Shown here: piece by piece, positions 15,977-24,024 of the stretch
How the letters are laid out: every line of letters starts with the position of its first letter
Position numbering within the stretch: the first letter of the stretch is position 1
Assembly: GCF_001678945.1 (NCBI RefSeq)
Contig: NZ_CP015124.1
Location: forward strand, 1,364,001-1,428,000
DNA from: Phaeobacter gallaeciensis
GTDB lineage: Bacteria; Pseudomonadota; Alphaproteobacteria; Rhodobacterales; Rhodobacteraceae
Reading direction: 5' to 3'
Length of the DNA: 64,000 bases
Program-made: the position numbers and the translations under genes
Notes under the pieces: model-generated
The model's input: only the letters and a program-made list of their open reading frames with translations
Database searches by the model: none
Told to the model about the DNA's origin: nothing

Positions 15977-18157
15977 TCAGGATTTCAGGCGCAACGCGTT
16001 CAGCGATACGGTGATCGAAGAGCTGGACATCGCCAGCGCCGCGATCAGGGGCGTTGCCAGCCCCGCCACAGCCAAAGGCACCGCGATCACGTTGTAAAGG
16101 GTGGCAAGGCGGAAATTCTCGCGGATCCGGCGGATCGCCTTTTGCGCCACGGTGCAGGCATCGGCGATGGGTTCCAGATCTTGCCCCAATAGCACGATAT
16201 CCGAGGCCACGCGCGCCGCATCGAGCGCCGAGGCAGGTGAGATCGACACATGCGCCGCCGCGAGGGCCGCAGTGTCGTTCAGACCGTCGCCGACCATCAG
16301 CACCTTGCGCCCCTGCCCTGCAAGCATGCGGATGCGCCCAGCCTTATCCTCTGGCAGCGCCTCGGCCACCCATTTTTCGATGCCAAGCCGCTTCGCCAGC
16401 GCCTCCACCGCGCCGGTGGTATCGCCCGAAATCAGTAACACGTCCTTACCCGCCGCCTGCAGCGCACGCACCGCTTCGGCCGCGCCGGGACGCAGCGCAT
16501 CAGTGAACAGGAAACCGCGCGGATTGCCATCGCCGGTATCAAGCCAGGCAGCCGTCTGACTGCCCTGCGCGGCGCCGACCCAGGCCGCCCGGCCCAGCCG
16601 CACGCGGCGGCCTTGGAAAATGCCTTCAGTGCCGTAGCCCGGCACCTCTTTCAGCTCAGAAACCTCAGCCGGAGTGATCCCGGCCTCCCGCGCGGCACGT
16701 GCCAGCGCCACCGACAGCGGATGCGCTGAGGGCGCGGCCAGTGCCAGCGCGATTTCCAGATCGGATTGCGCCATCTCGTCCAGATTGACCAACTGGGGTG
16801 TGCCAGCCGTCAGGGTCCCGGTCTTGTCAAAGACAACGGTATCCACGCCTGCAAGCCGTTCCAACGCAGTGGAATGCTTGATCAGCATGCCCTTCTTGAA
16901 CAGCCGTCCCGAGGCCGCCGTGGTCACCGCAGGCACCGCAAGGCCCAGCGCACAGGGACAGGTGATGATCAGAACCGCCGCAGCGATGTTCAGCGCCGTG
17001 CGCACATCAAAGGTGTAAAGATACCAGCCCACAAAGGCGAGCGCTGACAGGATGTGCACCCCGGGCGCATAGAGTTTGGCGGCCTTGTCGGCCAGCGATG
17101 TATAACGCGAGCGGCCCGACTCGGCGATCGCCACCAGATCGGCCATGCGATGCAGAGAGGTATCCTCCCCCACCGCCGTTGCGCGAATGGTCAGTGGCCC
17201 GGTCAGGTTCACCTCACCCGCCGAAACCCCGGTGCCGGGACCAGCAAAGACTGGCAGCGTTTCCCCTGTCAGCAGGGACCGGTCCAGTTCCGAATGCCCA
17301 TCGGTCACTTCCCCGTCCACCGGCATACGCCCGCCGGGACGCACCAAGATCAGATCGCCGATGGCCAGATCGGCGACAGGGACCTCATATTCCTGACCGT
17401 CCAGAAGCCGGATCGCCCGGGGCACCTCAAGCGCTGCAAGCTCCTGCGCTGCCGACCGCGCCACGGCACGGGTGCGATAGTCCAGATAACGGCCTGCCAA
17501 CAGGAAAAAGGTCAGCGTCAGCGCTGCATCGAAATAGGCATGTTCCCCCGACAGCGAGGTTTCCCAAAGCGAGGTCACCAGCGCCAGAACCAGAGCGAGG
17601 ACAATGGGCACATCCATATTGAGGCGCCCGACCTTCAGTGCGCTCCAGGCGTTCTTGAAGAAAGGCTGCGCCGAGAAAATGATCGCCGGAAAGGTGATCG
17701 CCGCCGAAATCCAGTGGAACATGTCCCGCGTCGCGTCCGAAGCTCCGGACCAGACAGAGATCGACAGCAACATGACGTTCATCGAGGCAAAGCCCGCAAC
17801 CGCCAGCCGCATCAGTAGATCCCGGCCTGCGGTATCGTTCTGGGTTGCCGCAAGGGCGGTCACATCCAGCTCATGCGCCTCATACCCCAGATTTTCGAGC
17901 ACCGGGATCAGATCGGCGGCGTGTACATCTGGCTCCGCTTCGATCAGAGCCCGTTTCAGGGTCAGGTTAACCCGCGCCGATTTTACGCCCGGATGGGCGT
18001 TCAGCCCGCGCTCGACCGCGGAAATGCAGCCCTGACAGTGGATTGACGGCAGGGACAAGGCCAGCCGTGCGTCTGTCGGAGCCTGTTCCACAGCTCCAGA
18101 CGGCGCCGCAACGCAGCCCGGGCACACTGCCATCTGAGGACGCATCGGAGCCGTCAT
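15977..18157 (-). CDS. ccoI: Copper-translocating P-type ATPase CcoI (FixI)
   Basis: The protein has 726 residues. It begins with a CPGC metal-binding pair and an HMA-like domain with CQGC near residue 42, followed by eight expected membrane helices. The ion-pathway motif is Cys400-Pro-Cys402 in TCPCALG. The phosphorylation site is Asp444 in DKTGTLT, and the hinge is GDGLNDTAALA. It supplies copper for the CuB centre of the cbb3 oxidase, exporting Cu(I) to the periplasmic side for assembly. It lies in ccoGHIS; the ccoH stop and ccoI start are 5 bp apart. Confidence 0.96.
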   Translation of the reverse strand: MTAPMRPQMAVCPGCVAAPSGAVEQAPTDARLALSLPSIHCQGCISAVERGLNAHPGVKSARVNLTLKRALIEAEPDVHAADLIPVLENLGYEAHELDVTALAATQNDTAGRDLLMRLAVAGFASMNVMLLSISVWSGASDATRDMFHWISAAITFPAIIFSAQPFFKNAWSALKVGRLNMDVPIVLALVLALVTSLWETSLSGEHAYFDAALTLTFFLLAGRYLDYRTRAVARSAAQELAALEVPRAIRLLDGQEYEVPVADLAIGDLILVRPGGRMPVDGEVTDGHSELDRSLLTGETLPVFAGPGTGVSAGEVNLTGPLTIRATAVGEDTSLHRMADLVAIAESGRSRYTSLADKAAKLYAPGVHILSALAFVGWYLYTFDVRTALNIAAAVLIITCPCALGLAVPAVTTAASGRLFKKGMLIKHSTALERLAGVDTVVFDKTGTLTAGTPQLVNLDEMAQSDLEIALALAAPSAHPLSVALARAAREAGITPAEVSELKEVPGYGTEGIFQGRRVRLGRAAWVGAAQGSQTAAWLDTGDGNPRGFLFTDALRPGAAEAVRALQAAGKDVLLISGDTTGAVEALAKRLGIEKWVAEALPEDKAGRIRMLAGQGRKVLMVGDGLNDTAALAAAHVSISPASALDAARVASDIVLLGQDLEPIADACTVAQKAIRRIRENFRLATLYNVIAVPLAVAGLATPLIAALAMSSSSITVSLNALRLKS

Positions 18158-18162
18158 CTGCG

Positions 18163-18636
18163 TTACCCTTTTGCCACGTGCAGGATGACCCGCTGAGTGA
18201 ACTCAGTGCCGTTCTGGGCCCGCGCCACCATCCGGATATTCCAGTTCCCAGCACCCAGTTTGGCAGGCGCGACATAGGCCTGGCCGTTGAACTGGAAGTC
18301 AGGGTTCTGGTCGTCCTTCACGTGGGTTGCCCGGCCCAAAGTGGCCGTCAGTTTGGCCACTTCGACCGGGTTGCCATCCCGGTCGGTGATCTCAAGCTTT
18401 ACCTGACCGTCCTGAGCCGAGGCATAGACCGACCAGCCCAGCGCCTCTTGGGCGGTGCGACGGGCATCGAACTCCTGGCTGGCGGTGTAGGAGTTCTTCA
18501 CCTCCAGACCAGGAAAGGTTTTCACAGCATTGACCGCCAGCGCAATATTGACGCCGATGATGACCGTGAAAGCGCCGCCGAACACCATCAGCGCATGGCG
18601 ACCAGTGAACTCACGCTGGGGTTTGTCTGCCGCCAT
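18163..18636 (-). CDS. ccoH: Cytochrome oxidase assembly protein CcoH (FixH)
   Basis: This 157-residue FixH-family protein has one membrane helix at about residues 17-37 and a periplasmic beta-rich domain ending QRVILHVAKG. CcoH interacts with the cbb3 oxidase during assembly and stabilises it. Spacing is tight on both sides (3 bp after ccoG, 5 bp before ccoI), typical of this operon. Confidence 0.93.
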   Translation of the reverse strand: MAADKPQREFTGRHALMVFGGAFTVIIGVNIALAVNAVKTFPGLEVKNSYTASQEFDARRTAQEALGWSVYASAQDGQVKLEITDRDGNPVEVAKLTATLGRATHVKDDQNPDFQFNGQAYVAPAKLGAGNWNIRMVARAQNGTEFTQRVILHVAKG

Positions 18637-18639
18637 GGT

Positions 18640-20070
18640 TCAGTTTCCTTTCCCGTTGAAGGTCGTATCCTTGTAGGCACGCTCGCCGCTGTTTAGGTCT
18701 TCGACCCAGATCCGGACCGGGGTCGACTCGGCTCCGGACGCAGGCGCTCCCTTAGGGGTAACAATATAAACCCGTTGCAGGAAGGCGGTGTCGGCAGGCA
18801 CCTGAACCGAGGCATAGGGCGTGCCTTCCAGCTGGATCCGCATTTCCGGCTCACCCTTGATCGACAGCTCGAACTGGCGCGGCTCCCCATGCTTGTTGCG
18901 CAGGCGCACATCATAGGTGTTGCGGACGGAGCCATCCGACAGGGTAACGAAGGTCGGGTTGCGGACCGGTGCGACGGTCAGATCGATGTCCGGGCGGATG
19001 AACAGAGCAAACACCAGCGCAAAGCCAACAACAGCCCAGAGCGAGGTATACATGATCGTGCGTGGACGCAGGATATGTTTCCAGACGCTGCGCGGTGGCT
19101 GACCAGCGCGTTCGTTTGCCTCGTCCGACAGCGCCATATAGTCGATGAGGCCCCGCGGCTTGCCGATCTTGGCCATGACATCGTCACAGGCGTCGATGCA
19201 CAGGGCGCAGGTGATGCACTCCAGTTGCTGGCCATCCCGGATGTCGATACCCATCGGACAGACGTTGACGCAGGCCATGCAGTCGATGCAATCGCCCATT
19301 TCCTGCGACTCGGCAGATTTGCGATGCTTGCCGCGCGGCTCACCCCGCCACTCACGATAGCCGACGGTCAGCGTGTCCTCATCCATCATCGCCGCCTGAA
19401 TACGCGGCCAGGGGCAGGCGTAGATGCAGATCTGTTCGCGCGCAAAGCCACCAAAGAAGAAGGTGGTCAGGGTCAGCACCAACATGGTGGTATAGGCGAT
19501 GGGGTGCGCCTGCAGCGTCACCAGATCGTGCAGCAGTGTCGGGGCATCGGAGAAATAGAAGATCCAGGCACCGCCGGTTGCCAGACCGATCAGGAACCAA
19601 GCCGCCCATTTGGTGACACGCAGCCGCGCCTTGCGGAAATCCATCTTTTTCTGACGGTGCAGACGCAGGCGGGCGTTCCGGTCACCCTCGATCCAGCGTT
19701 CCACAAGAATGAACAGGTCCGTCCAGACCGTTTGCGGGCAGGCATAGCCACACCAGACCCGGCCCAGCGCCGAGGTGAACAGGAAGAGGCCCAGCCCCGC
19801 CATGATCAGAAGACCGGCCACGAAATAGAATTCATGCGGCCAGATTTCGATCCAGAAGAAATAGAAGCGGCGGTTGGCAAGATCCAGCAGCACCGCCTGA
19901 TCGGGCAACGACGGCCCCCGGTCCCAGCGGATCCACGGCGTGATGTAGTAGATGCCCAGCATCACGGCCATCAGATACCATTTGAGATTGCGGAACATGC
20001 CCGATACGCGCCTTGGGAAAATCGGCTCCCTGGCGGCATAAAGGCTTGGGGCGGGATCGGAATCGCTCAC
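18640..20070 (-). CDS. ccoG: cbb3 oxidase accessory protein CcoG (FixG), polyferredoxin
   Basis: From the GTG start at 20068-20070 the protein has 476 residues. It has membrane helices in the first half, NapH-like Cys segments (CGYACPQTVW, CIYACPWPR), two 4Fe-4S clusters in CIDCMACVNVCP and CITCALCIDAC, and a C-terminal Ig-like domain. CcoG acts as a Cu(II) reductase during oxidase assembly. An ATG at 20110-20112 would add 14 residues. The GTG is preferred because GGAG lies 8-9 bp before it and because the predicted FNR-dependent transcript start (~20098) falls inside the longer version. First gene of ccoGHIS. Confidence 0.93.
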   Translation of the reverse strand: MSDSDPAPSLYAAREPIFPRRVSGMFRNLKWYLMAVMLGIYYITPWIRWDRGPSLPDQAVLLDLANRRFYFFWIEIWPHEFYFVAGLLIMAGLGLFLFTSALGRVWCGYACPQTVWTDLFILVERWIEGDRNARLRLHRQKKMDFRKARLRVTKWAAWFLIGLATGGAWIFYFSDAPTLLHDLVTLQAHPIAYTTMLVLTLTTFFFGGFAREQICIYACPWPRIQAAMMDEDTLTVGYREWRGEPRGKHRKSAESQEMGDCIDCMACVNVCPMGIDIRDGQQLECITCALCIDACDDVMAKIGKPRGLIDYMALSDEANERAGQPPRSVWKHILRPRTIMYTSLWAVVGFALVFALFIRPDIDLTVAPVRNPTFVTLSDGSVRNTYDVRLRNKHGEPRQFELSIKGEPEMRIQLEGTPYASVQVPADTAFLQRVYIVTPKGAPASGAESTPVRIWVEDLNSGERAYKDTTFNGKGN

Positions 20071-20132
20071 GGACTCACTCCACTGAATTTGCTCTTTGTC
20101 TTGCGTTCTCACAGATGCGGCGCAGCACAGCT

Positions 20133-20146
20133 TTGACGTGGATCAA
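20133..20146 (-). promoter_or_regulatory. FNR box upstream of ccoGHIS
   Basis: TTGACGTGGATCAA matches TTGAY-N4-RTCAA. Its centre (20139.5) puts a class II start near 20098, giving a ~28-nt leader before the GTG start of ccoG. A further dyad, TTTGA-N5-TCAAA at 20189-20203, is one base too long for an FNR box. The rest of 20147-20402 shows nothing else. Confidence 0.8.
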
Positions 20147-20402
20147 AAAGGATATCGGACAAATATCTTTGCCAGCGTCCTGCCACCCTTTGATCACGTC
20201 AAAAAAACCGGCCACCAACTACCGTGATAGGTTGACGACATACGTCTGAAACGGTTGTCAGCGACCTTATATGGATGCGCAACGCGACCTTTTTGCACGT
20301 CTCCGCATCTGCAAACGTCTCTGTGACCAAGGGATCATAGGCGCGCAACCGGGATCGGCGGGCTCACAGGCGCAGCTTCACAAAATTGTGTTGTCCCGCC
20401 CG

Positions 20403-21311
20403 TCAGTTATCGCCGGTGTCATCCTCCGCCACAGCATTCGGAACCTGCCGGTGCTTCCTGAGCCAGGCGATGAATTTGCGGGCCTGCGACCGCAACACGC
20501 CGGGCCGGGTCACGATGTGATAACCGCGCGTGTCGTCCTCTGTGAACAGGTCCACCAGCCGCCCTGCCCTGATGTCCTCTTCGACAAAGGCGCGCACGCT
20601 GACCGCCGCGCCCTGCCCGCCGCGCACCGCCTCCATCAGAAGATTTCCAGGCAGCCGGACCCGGGGGCCACGTAGGGCGTCGACGACACCACGGGAGACA
20701 AGCCATTTGGCCGCCTCCGTGGTTCCCAATTCCTCAAGCCAGGGAAAATCGAGCAGGTCCTGCGGCGAAGACACGCTACGCCCATCAAGTAGATCCGGCG
20801 CCGCAACCACGGACATCGGCGATTGCAGCAACATCTCAGCCGCCAACCCGGACCAATCGCCAGAACCATAACGCAGCGCAATGTCGATCCCGCCCGGCGT
20901 CAGTTCGACCAGTTCGCCACTTGGGTCCAGCACCATATCCACCTCAGGATGCAGGGCGCGGAACTCTGCAAGGCGCGGCATGAGCCACTGTGCCGCAAAC
21001 ATCGGCGTGCAACTGACATGTAACGGCCGCTGCGCGCCAGAAACGGTCAGGTCCTGAACCGCTGTCTGAATCGCACTGAACCCCAGTTGCAGTCCGCGCG
21101 CCAGATGCTCCCCCTCGCGCGTCAGCCGCAGCGCCCGGCCACTGCGGTCCAGAAGCGCCACGCCCATATGGCGTTCCAGTGCCCTGAGCTGTTGGCTAAT
21201 GGCAGCGTGGCTGACATTCAGCGCCGCCCCTGCCTTCACCACATTCGACGTTTCGGCAAAGGCAGAAAAGGCTCTGAGCGCAGCTAGAGGCGGCAGGCTA
21301 AACCACTCCAT
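20403..21311 (-). CDS. LysR family transcriptional regulator (GcvA-like)
   Basis: From the chosen ATG the protein has 302 residues. The N-terminal winged helix-turn-helix has PPLAALRAFSAFAE and ALNVSHAAISQQLRALE, typical of the GcvA branch. The remainder is the periplasmic-binding-like effector domain. The start at 21309-21311 gives the normal LysR N terminus and has AGGA about 7 bp upstream; the frame remains open further up but codes no family sequence. It diverges from the small ORF at 21410. A 21-bp dyad overlaps its ribosome site, so it probably represses itself and may control the small ORF. The effector is unknown. Confidence 0.88.
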   Translation of the reverse strand: MEWFSLPPLAALRAFSAFAETSNVVKAGAALNVSHAAISQQLRALERHMGVALLDRSGRALRLTREGEHLARGLQLGFSAIQTAVQDLTVSGAQRPLHVSCTPMFAAQWLMPRLAEFRALHPEVDMVLDPSGELVELTPGGIDIALRYGSGDWSGLAAEMLLQSPMSVVAAPDLLDGRSVSSPQDLLDFPWLEELGTTEAAKWLVSRGVVDALRGPRVRLPGNLLMEAVRGGQGAAVSVRAFVEEDIRAGRLVDLFTEDDTRGYHIVTRPGVLRSQARKFIAWLRKHRQVPNAVAEDDTGDN

Positions 21312-21331
21312 ATGTAATCCTGACTTACATA
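21311..21331. promoter_or_regulatory. Candidate LysR operator (21-bp dyad)
   Basis: TATGTAA (21311-21317) and TTACATA (21325-21331) form a perfect 7-bp inverted repeat with a 7-bp spacer, fitting the T-N11-A pattern of LysR sites. It touches the start codon of the LysR gene and overlaps its Shine-Dalgarno, so binding would block lysR expression. Confidence 0.6.
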
Positions 21332-21409
21332 GTGACTTTTTTCCTGAGTCGCATGAAACGCGTTTTGGCGCAACAGTACCGGACATGTTCAAACTCAGGA
21401 GGCATCGAA

Positions 21410-21601
21410 ATGCTGACCGACATCTACGCACGCACCGTATTCACCGCGACCCGCCTAGACTGCGCCCCCCTGCGGGATATGCCACCCGCCAAACCGCTGC
21501 CCCAGCCACGGAGCCGCCTTGGCCGGATCAAAGCCTGGCTTACACGGCGCATCAGCCAACCAGCGCGGCGCACCCGCTGCATCGACCCGCAGAAAATCTA
21601 G
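21410..21601 (+). CDS. Small basic hypothetical protein (63 aa)
   Basis: It starts MLTDIYARTVFTAT after a perfect AGGAGG at 21397-21402 with 7-bp spacing, which is the main reason to believe it is translated. The C-terminal half is rich in Arg, Pro and Lys (about residues 33-55), loosely like small DUF1127-type proteins, but the match is not convincing. There is no membrane segment. It diverges from the LysR gene and may be its target. Function unknown. Confidence 0.6.
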   Translation: MLTDIYARTVFTATRLDCAPLRDMPPAKPLPQPRSRLGRIKAWLTRRISQPARRTRCIDPQKI

Positions 21602-21604
21602 GAA

Positions 21605-21656
21605 GAAAAAGCGTCGGCTTTTCAGGAAACGCGCGAACAGATCGAAAAGCCGACGC
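21605..21656 (-). terminator. Long-stem intrinsic terminator, minus strand
   Basis: Perfect 13-bp arms GCGTCGGCTTTTC (21611-21623) and GAAAAGCCGACGC (21644-21656), followed on the minus strand by TTTTTCTT. No U-run follows on the plus strand, so orientation favours minus-strand transcription, although no known gene on that strand ends here. Confidence 0.7.
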
Positions 21657-21758
21657 CTGTACCCGCCTAACCAGCACGTCGGTACCGGCGGGATGCGAAG
21701 GACCCGGCAGGAAAGCATCACCCTGATGCCTATCGCCCTGCAGGGCCTGTTTCTCTTT
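21605..21758 (-). ncRNA. Predicted FNR-dependent small RNA
   Basis: Nothing in this stretch codes for a recognisable protein. On the minus strand there is an FNR box (21793-21806) centred 41.5 bp upstream of a start predicted at 21758, an extended -10 (TGC-TTATAT, 21773-21765), and a strong intrinsic terminator ending near 21605. The transcript would be ~150 nt. It holds a GCCCTGCAGGGC palindrome, a GCATCA-GGG-TGATGC hairpin and the terminator hairpin. This is a prediction from arrangement only. The alternative is a bidirectional terminator of the 63-aa gene plus a chance FNR box. Confidence 0.45.
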
Positions 21759-21792
21759 GAAACGATATAAGCACGCGACAGCCCAACGCGAT

Positions 21793-21806
21793 TTGACACG
21801 GATCAA
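21793..21806 (-). promoter_or_regulatory. FNR box in the lysR-DMT intergenic region
   Basis: TTGACACGGATCAA matches TTGAY-N4-RTCAA, with the same half-sites as the box upstream of ccoG. On the minus strand an extended -10 lies at the class II distance. On the plus strand no -10 is seen at the matching position for the DMT gene. Confidence 0.65.
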
Positions 21807-21931
21807 GTCACGCAAACTATAGGCGCCAAATTGGACAGAAACTGCCGCCCGGCTGCGCGTCTCTGACTGGGCCCGCCGCAGGTCGCCCTGGAATTCTTGC
21901 CGGAATTCCAAACCGGTGCTATCGGCTTTGG

Positions 21932-22849
21932 ATGTCAGATCGCTCTTCCAGCCCGCTTCCTGCCGCGCCATCGCTTGTTCTAGCCAGCGCGGGCGTGCTG
22001 TTTGCTTCGCTCTGCTTCGGCGCGCTGCCGTTCTTTGCCCGCAGCCTGACCGAACAGGGCATGCCGCCCCACATCATCGCCTTTTACCGTTTCACCCTGG
22101 CGGCAGTGGTCCTCTCGCCGCTGCTGTTCCTGCACCGGGACAAAGCCCGCGCAATCCTGTGGGGGATGGCGGCCGGGGCACTGATGGGGCTTGGCTGGAT
22201 TGGATATGTCAGCGCCCTGCGCAGCGCGCCGGTCTCCGTGGTCGGGGTTCTTTACATGACCTACCCGGTGTTCACGCTGCTGATCGCCTGGGTGCTGTTT
22301 CGTGACAGACCGCCCCTGCGCGCCGTCTGGGCCGCCGGTCTGATCGTGGTTGCCGCGACAATCGCCAGCGGCCCGGGTGCGGTCCCTGCTGCCGCGCTGC
22401 CCGCCTTGGCGATTTCTCTGGCGGCGCCCTTGGGGTTTGGATTTGGCATCACCGTGCTAGTCTACCGGCTGACCGTTCTTCCGCCTTTGGCCCGGATCGC
22501 GGCGGTCTCGTTAGGATCCGTTCTGGGCCTCTTACCGCTGGTGATGACGACGGATGCGGCTGCAATGGTCCCCAACAGCGGCGAAGGCTGGCTTTTGTTG
22601 CTGGGGATCAGCCTCGGCACGGCGCTGGTGCCGCAGTTGGTCTATTCCGTCTGCAGCCCGATGATCGGCGCCGCGCGCACAGCTGTCATTGGCAGCATCG
22701 AACTGCCAACCATGTTCGCGGTAGGTGTCATCGCCTTTGGAGAGCGGATCTCTCTGGCGCAGGCCATCGCGTGCGCCCTGATCCTTGCGGCGATCATGCT
22801 GAGCAGCCAGACTAGGCGCACGGTCGCCCCCCACAGGGCAGGCCCCTGA
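21932..22849 (+). CDS. EamA/DMT family transporter
   Basis: This 305-residue membrane protein has about ten hydrophobic helices in two EamA repeats (roughly residues 15-145 and 160-295). The first repeat has GLGWIGYVSALRSAPVSVV, a typical EamA helix pair. It probably exports a small metabolite; the substrate cannot be assigned. The gene sits between the two cbb3 oxidase operons but on the opposite strand. No obvious ribosome site precedes the ATG. Confidence 0.85.
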   Translation: MSDRSSSPLPAAPSLVLASAGVLFASLCFGALPFFARSLTEQGMPPHIIAFYRFTLAAVVLSPLLFLHRDKARAILWGMAAGALMGLGWIGYVSALRSAPVSVVGVLYMTYPVFTLLIAWVLFRDRPPLRAVWAAGLIVVAATIASGPGAVPAAALPALAISLAAPLGFGFGITVLVYRLTVLPPLARIAAVSLGSVLGLLPLVMTTDAAAMVPNSGEGWLLLLGISLGTALVPQLVYSVCSPMIGAARTAVIGSIELPTMFAVGVIAFGERISLAQAIACALILAAIMLSSQTRRTVAPHRAGP

Positions 22850-22886
22850 ACCGGCAAGACCAAGCAGCCCGGGCAAAGGTAAAATG

Positions 22887-22915
22887 AAAAGGGCCACCCG
22901 TTGGGCAGCCCTTTT
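22887..22915. terminator. Bidirectional terminator between the DMT gene and ccoP
   Basis: AAAAGGGC (22887-22894) pairs with GCCCTTTT (22908-22915), with an extra CCC/GGG pairing inside the loop. It ends the convergent DMT (+) and ccoNOQP (-) transcripts. Confidence 0.82.
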
Positions 22916-22947
22916 ACGTGTTCCGATATTTGCTGTGGAACCCAGTC

Positions 22948-23817
22948 TTATTCGCCGCCACCCAGCTGGTGTACATAGGCGGTAACCGCGCGGATCTCGG
23001 CCTCGCTGAGGCGGAGGTTCCAGGCCGGCATCACACCGTAACGCGCATTGGTCACGGTCTCCGTCAGCGTGTCGTAATCGCCGCCATAGAGCCAGATCGC
23101 ATCGGCCAGGTTCGGAGCGCCCTGAGCGCGATCACCGGTGCCGTCTTCCATGTGGCAGGACGAACAGTTGTCTTCAAAAACAACAGCGCCTGCTTCGACT
23201 TTGGAGGCATCCTGCGCTTCGCCCGACAGGGACATGACGTAGTTCACGACCTGATCGATCTCTTCGGCTTCGAGCAGCTCATCCCGGCCAAAGGCAGGCA
23301 TCGCGGAGTAGCGCGCATCGTCGCTGTCCTCGTTGCGGATGCCGTGGGCCACGGTCGCGTGGATGTCTTCCACCGAACCACCCCAAAGCCAGTCGTCGTC
23401 CAGCAGGTTGGGATAACCCTTGGCACCTGCAGCGCCAGATCCGTGACACTGGGCACACCAGGTCTTGAACACGGCGGAGCCAGCCGACACCGCATAGGCA
23501 TTCAGATCCGGGTCCGCCGAAATCTCGGTCAGGTCGGTTTCGACCAGCTTGGCATTGGTCGGGGCGTTTGCCTCTTCCACGGCCGCGATTTCACTGGCCA
23601 CATCTGCACGGGTCGACCAGCCCAGCACCCCGGCCGTGGCCGAGTTGATCATCGGCCATGCCGGATAGGCGATGGTGTAACCAATGCCCCAGATGATGCA
23701 GAGGTAGAAGGTGTAGAGCCACCAGCGCGGCATCGGATTGTCGAACTCTTCGATCCCGTCCCATTGATGGCCGGTTGTCTTCGGATCGCTATCGAACTTT
23801 TGTGGTTTCTTACTCAT
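22948..23817 (-). CDS. ccoP: cbb3-type cytochrome c oxidase subunit III (diheme CcoP)
   Basis: The protein has 289 residues. One N-terminal membrane helix (about residues 33-56, after PMPRWW) anchors two cytochrome c domains with heme motifs CAQCH (121-125) and CSSCH (218-222). CcoP passes electrons from c-type cytochromes to CcoO and CcoN. Its start overlaps the ccoQ stop in an ATGA junction. Last gene of ccoNOQP. Confidence 0.98.
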   Translation of the reverse strand: MSKKPQKFDSDPKTTGHQWDGIEEFDNPMPRWWLYTFYLCIIWGIGYTIAYPAWPMINSATAGVLGWSTRADVASEIAAVEEANAPTNAKLVETDLTEISADPDLNAYAVSAGSAVFKTWCAQCHGSGAAGAKGYPNLLDDDWLWGGSVEDIHATVAHGIRNEDSDDARYSAMPAFGRDELLEAEEIDQVVNYVMSLSGEAQDASKVEAGAVVFEDNCSSCHMEDGTGDRAQGAPNLADAIWLYGGDYDTLTETVTNARYGVMPAWNLRLSEAEIRAVTAYVHQLGGGE

Positions 23818-24011
23818 GTCCGCGCCTCCTTGGCTTTACCCTTTGCTGGGGCGGGTTTGTCGTCATGCCGGAAGGGGATATCTGCCGTGTCGCGGTAGAC
23901 CCGGTTGCTGCCTGGGCGGAACACCCAGACAACGACCCCGATGAAAAAAGCGAACAGCATCAACAGCATCCAGCTGTCTGCGAACTGCCGCAGGAGTGTG
24001 TATTCTTCCAT
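23814..24011 (-). CDS. ccoQ: cbb3-type cytochrome oxidase subunit CcoQ
   Basis: This 65-residue protein starts [15 protein letters not shown] single membrane helix at about residues 12-31 ([15 protein letters not shown]) is followed by a charged tail containing the conserved [17 protein letters not shown] segment. CcoQ stabilises the oxidase. A longer in-frame start 27 bp upstream lies within the gap to ccoO, but the chosen ATG gives the family's normal N terminus. Confidence 0.95.
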   Translation of the reverse strand: MEEYTLLRQFADSWMLLMLFAFFIGVVVWVFRPGSNRVYRDTADIPFRHDDKPAPAKGKAKEART

Positions 24012-24024
24012 CTGTCCCTCCCGC

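Noticed and set aside
20189-20203. TTTGA-N5-TCAAA dyad upstream of ccoG as a second FNR box
   Set aside because: The spacing is one base longer than the FNR consensus (TTGAT-N4-ATCAA) and it is not at a promoter-compatible distance.
21455-21799. Open minus-strand frame of 114 codons across the lysR-DMT gap
   Set aside because: It runs through the strong terminator hairpin and antisense to the 63-aa ORF, has no clear ribosome site, and shows no recognisable family. High GC explains the open frame.
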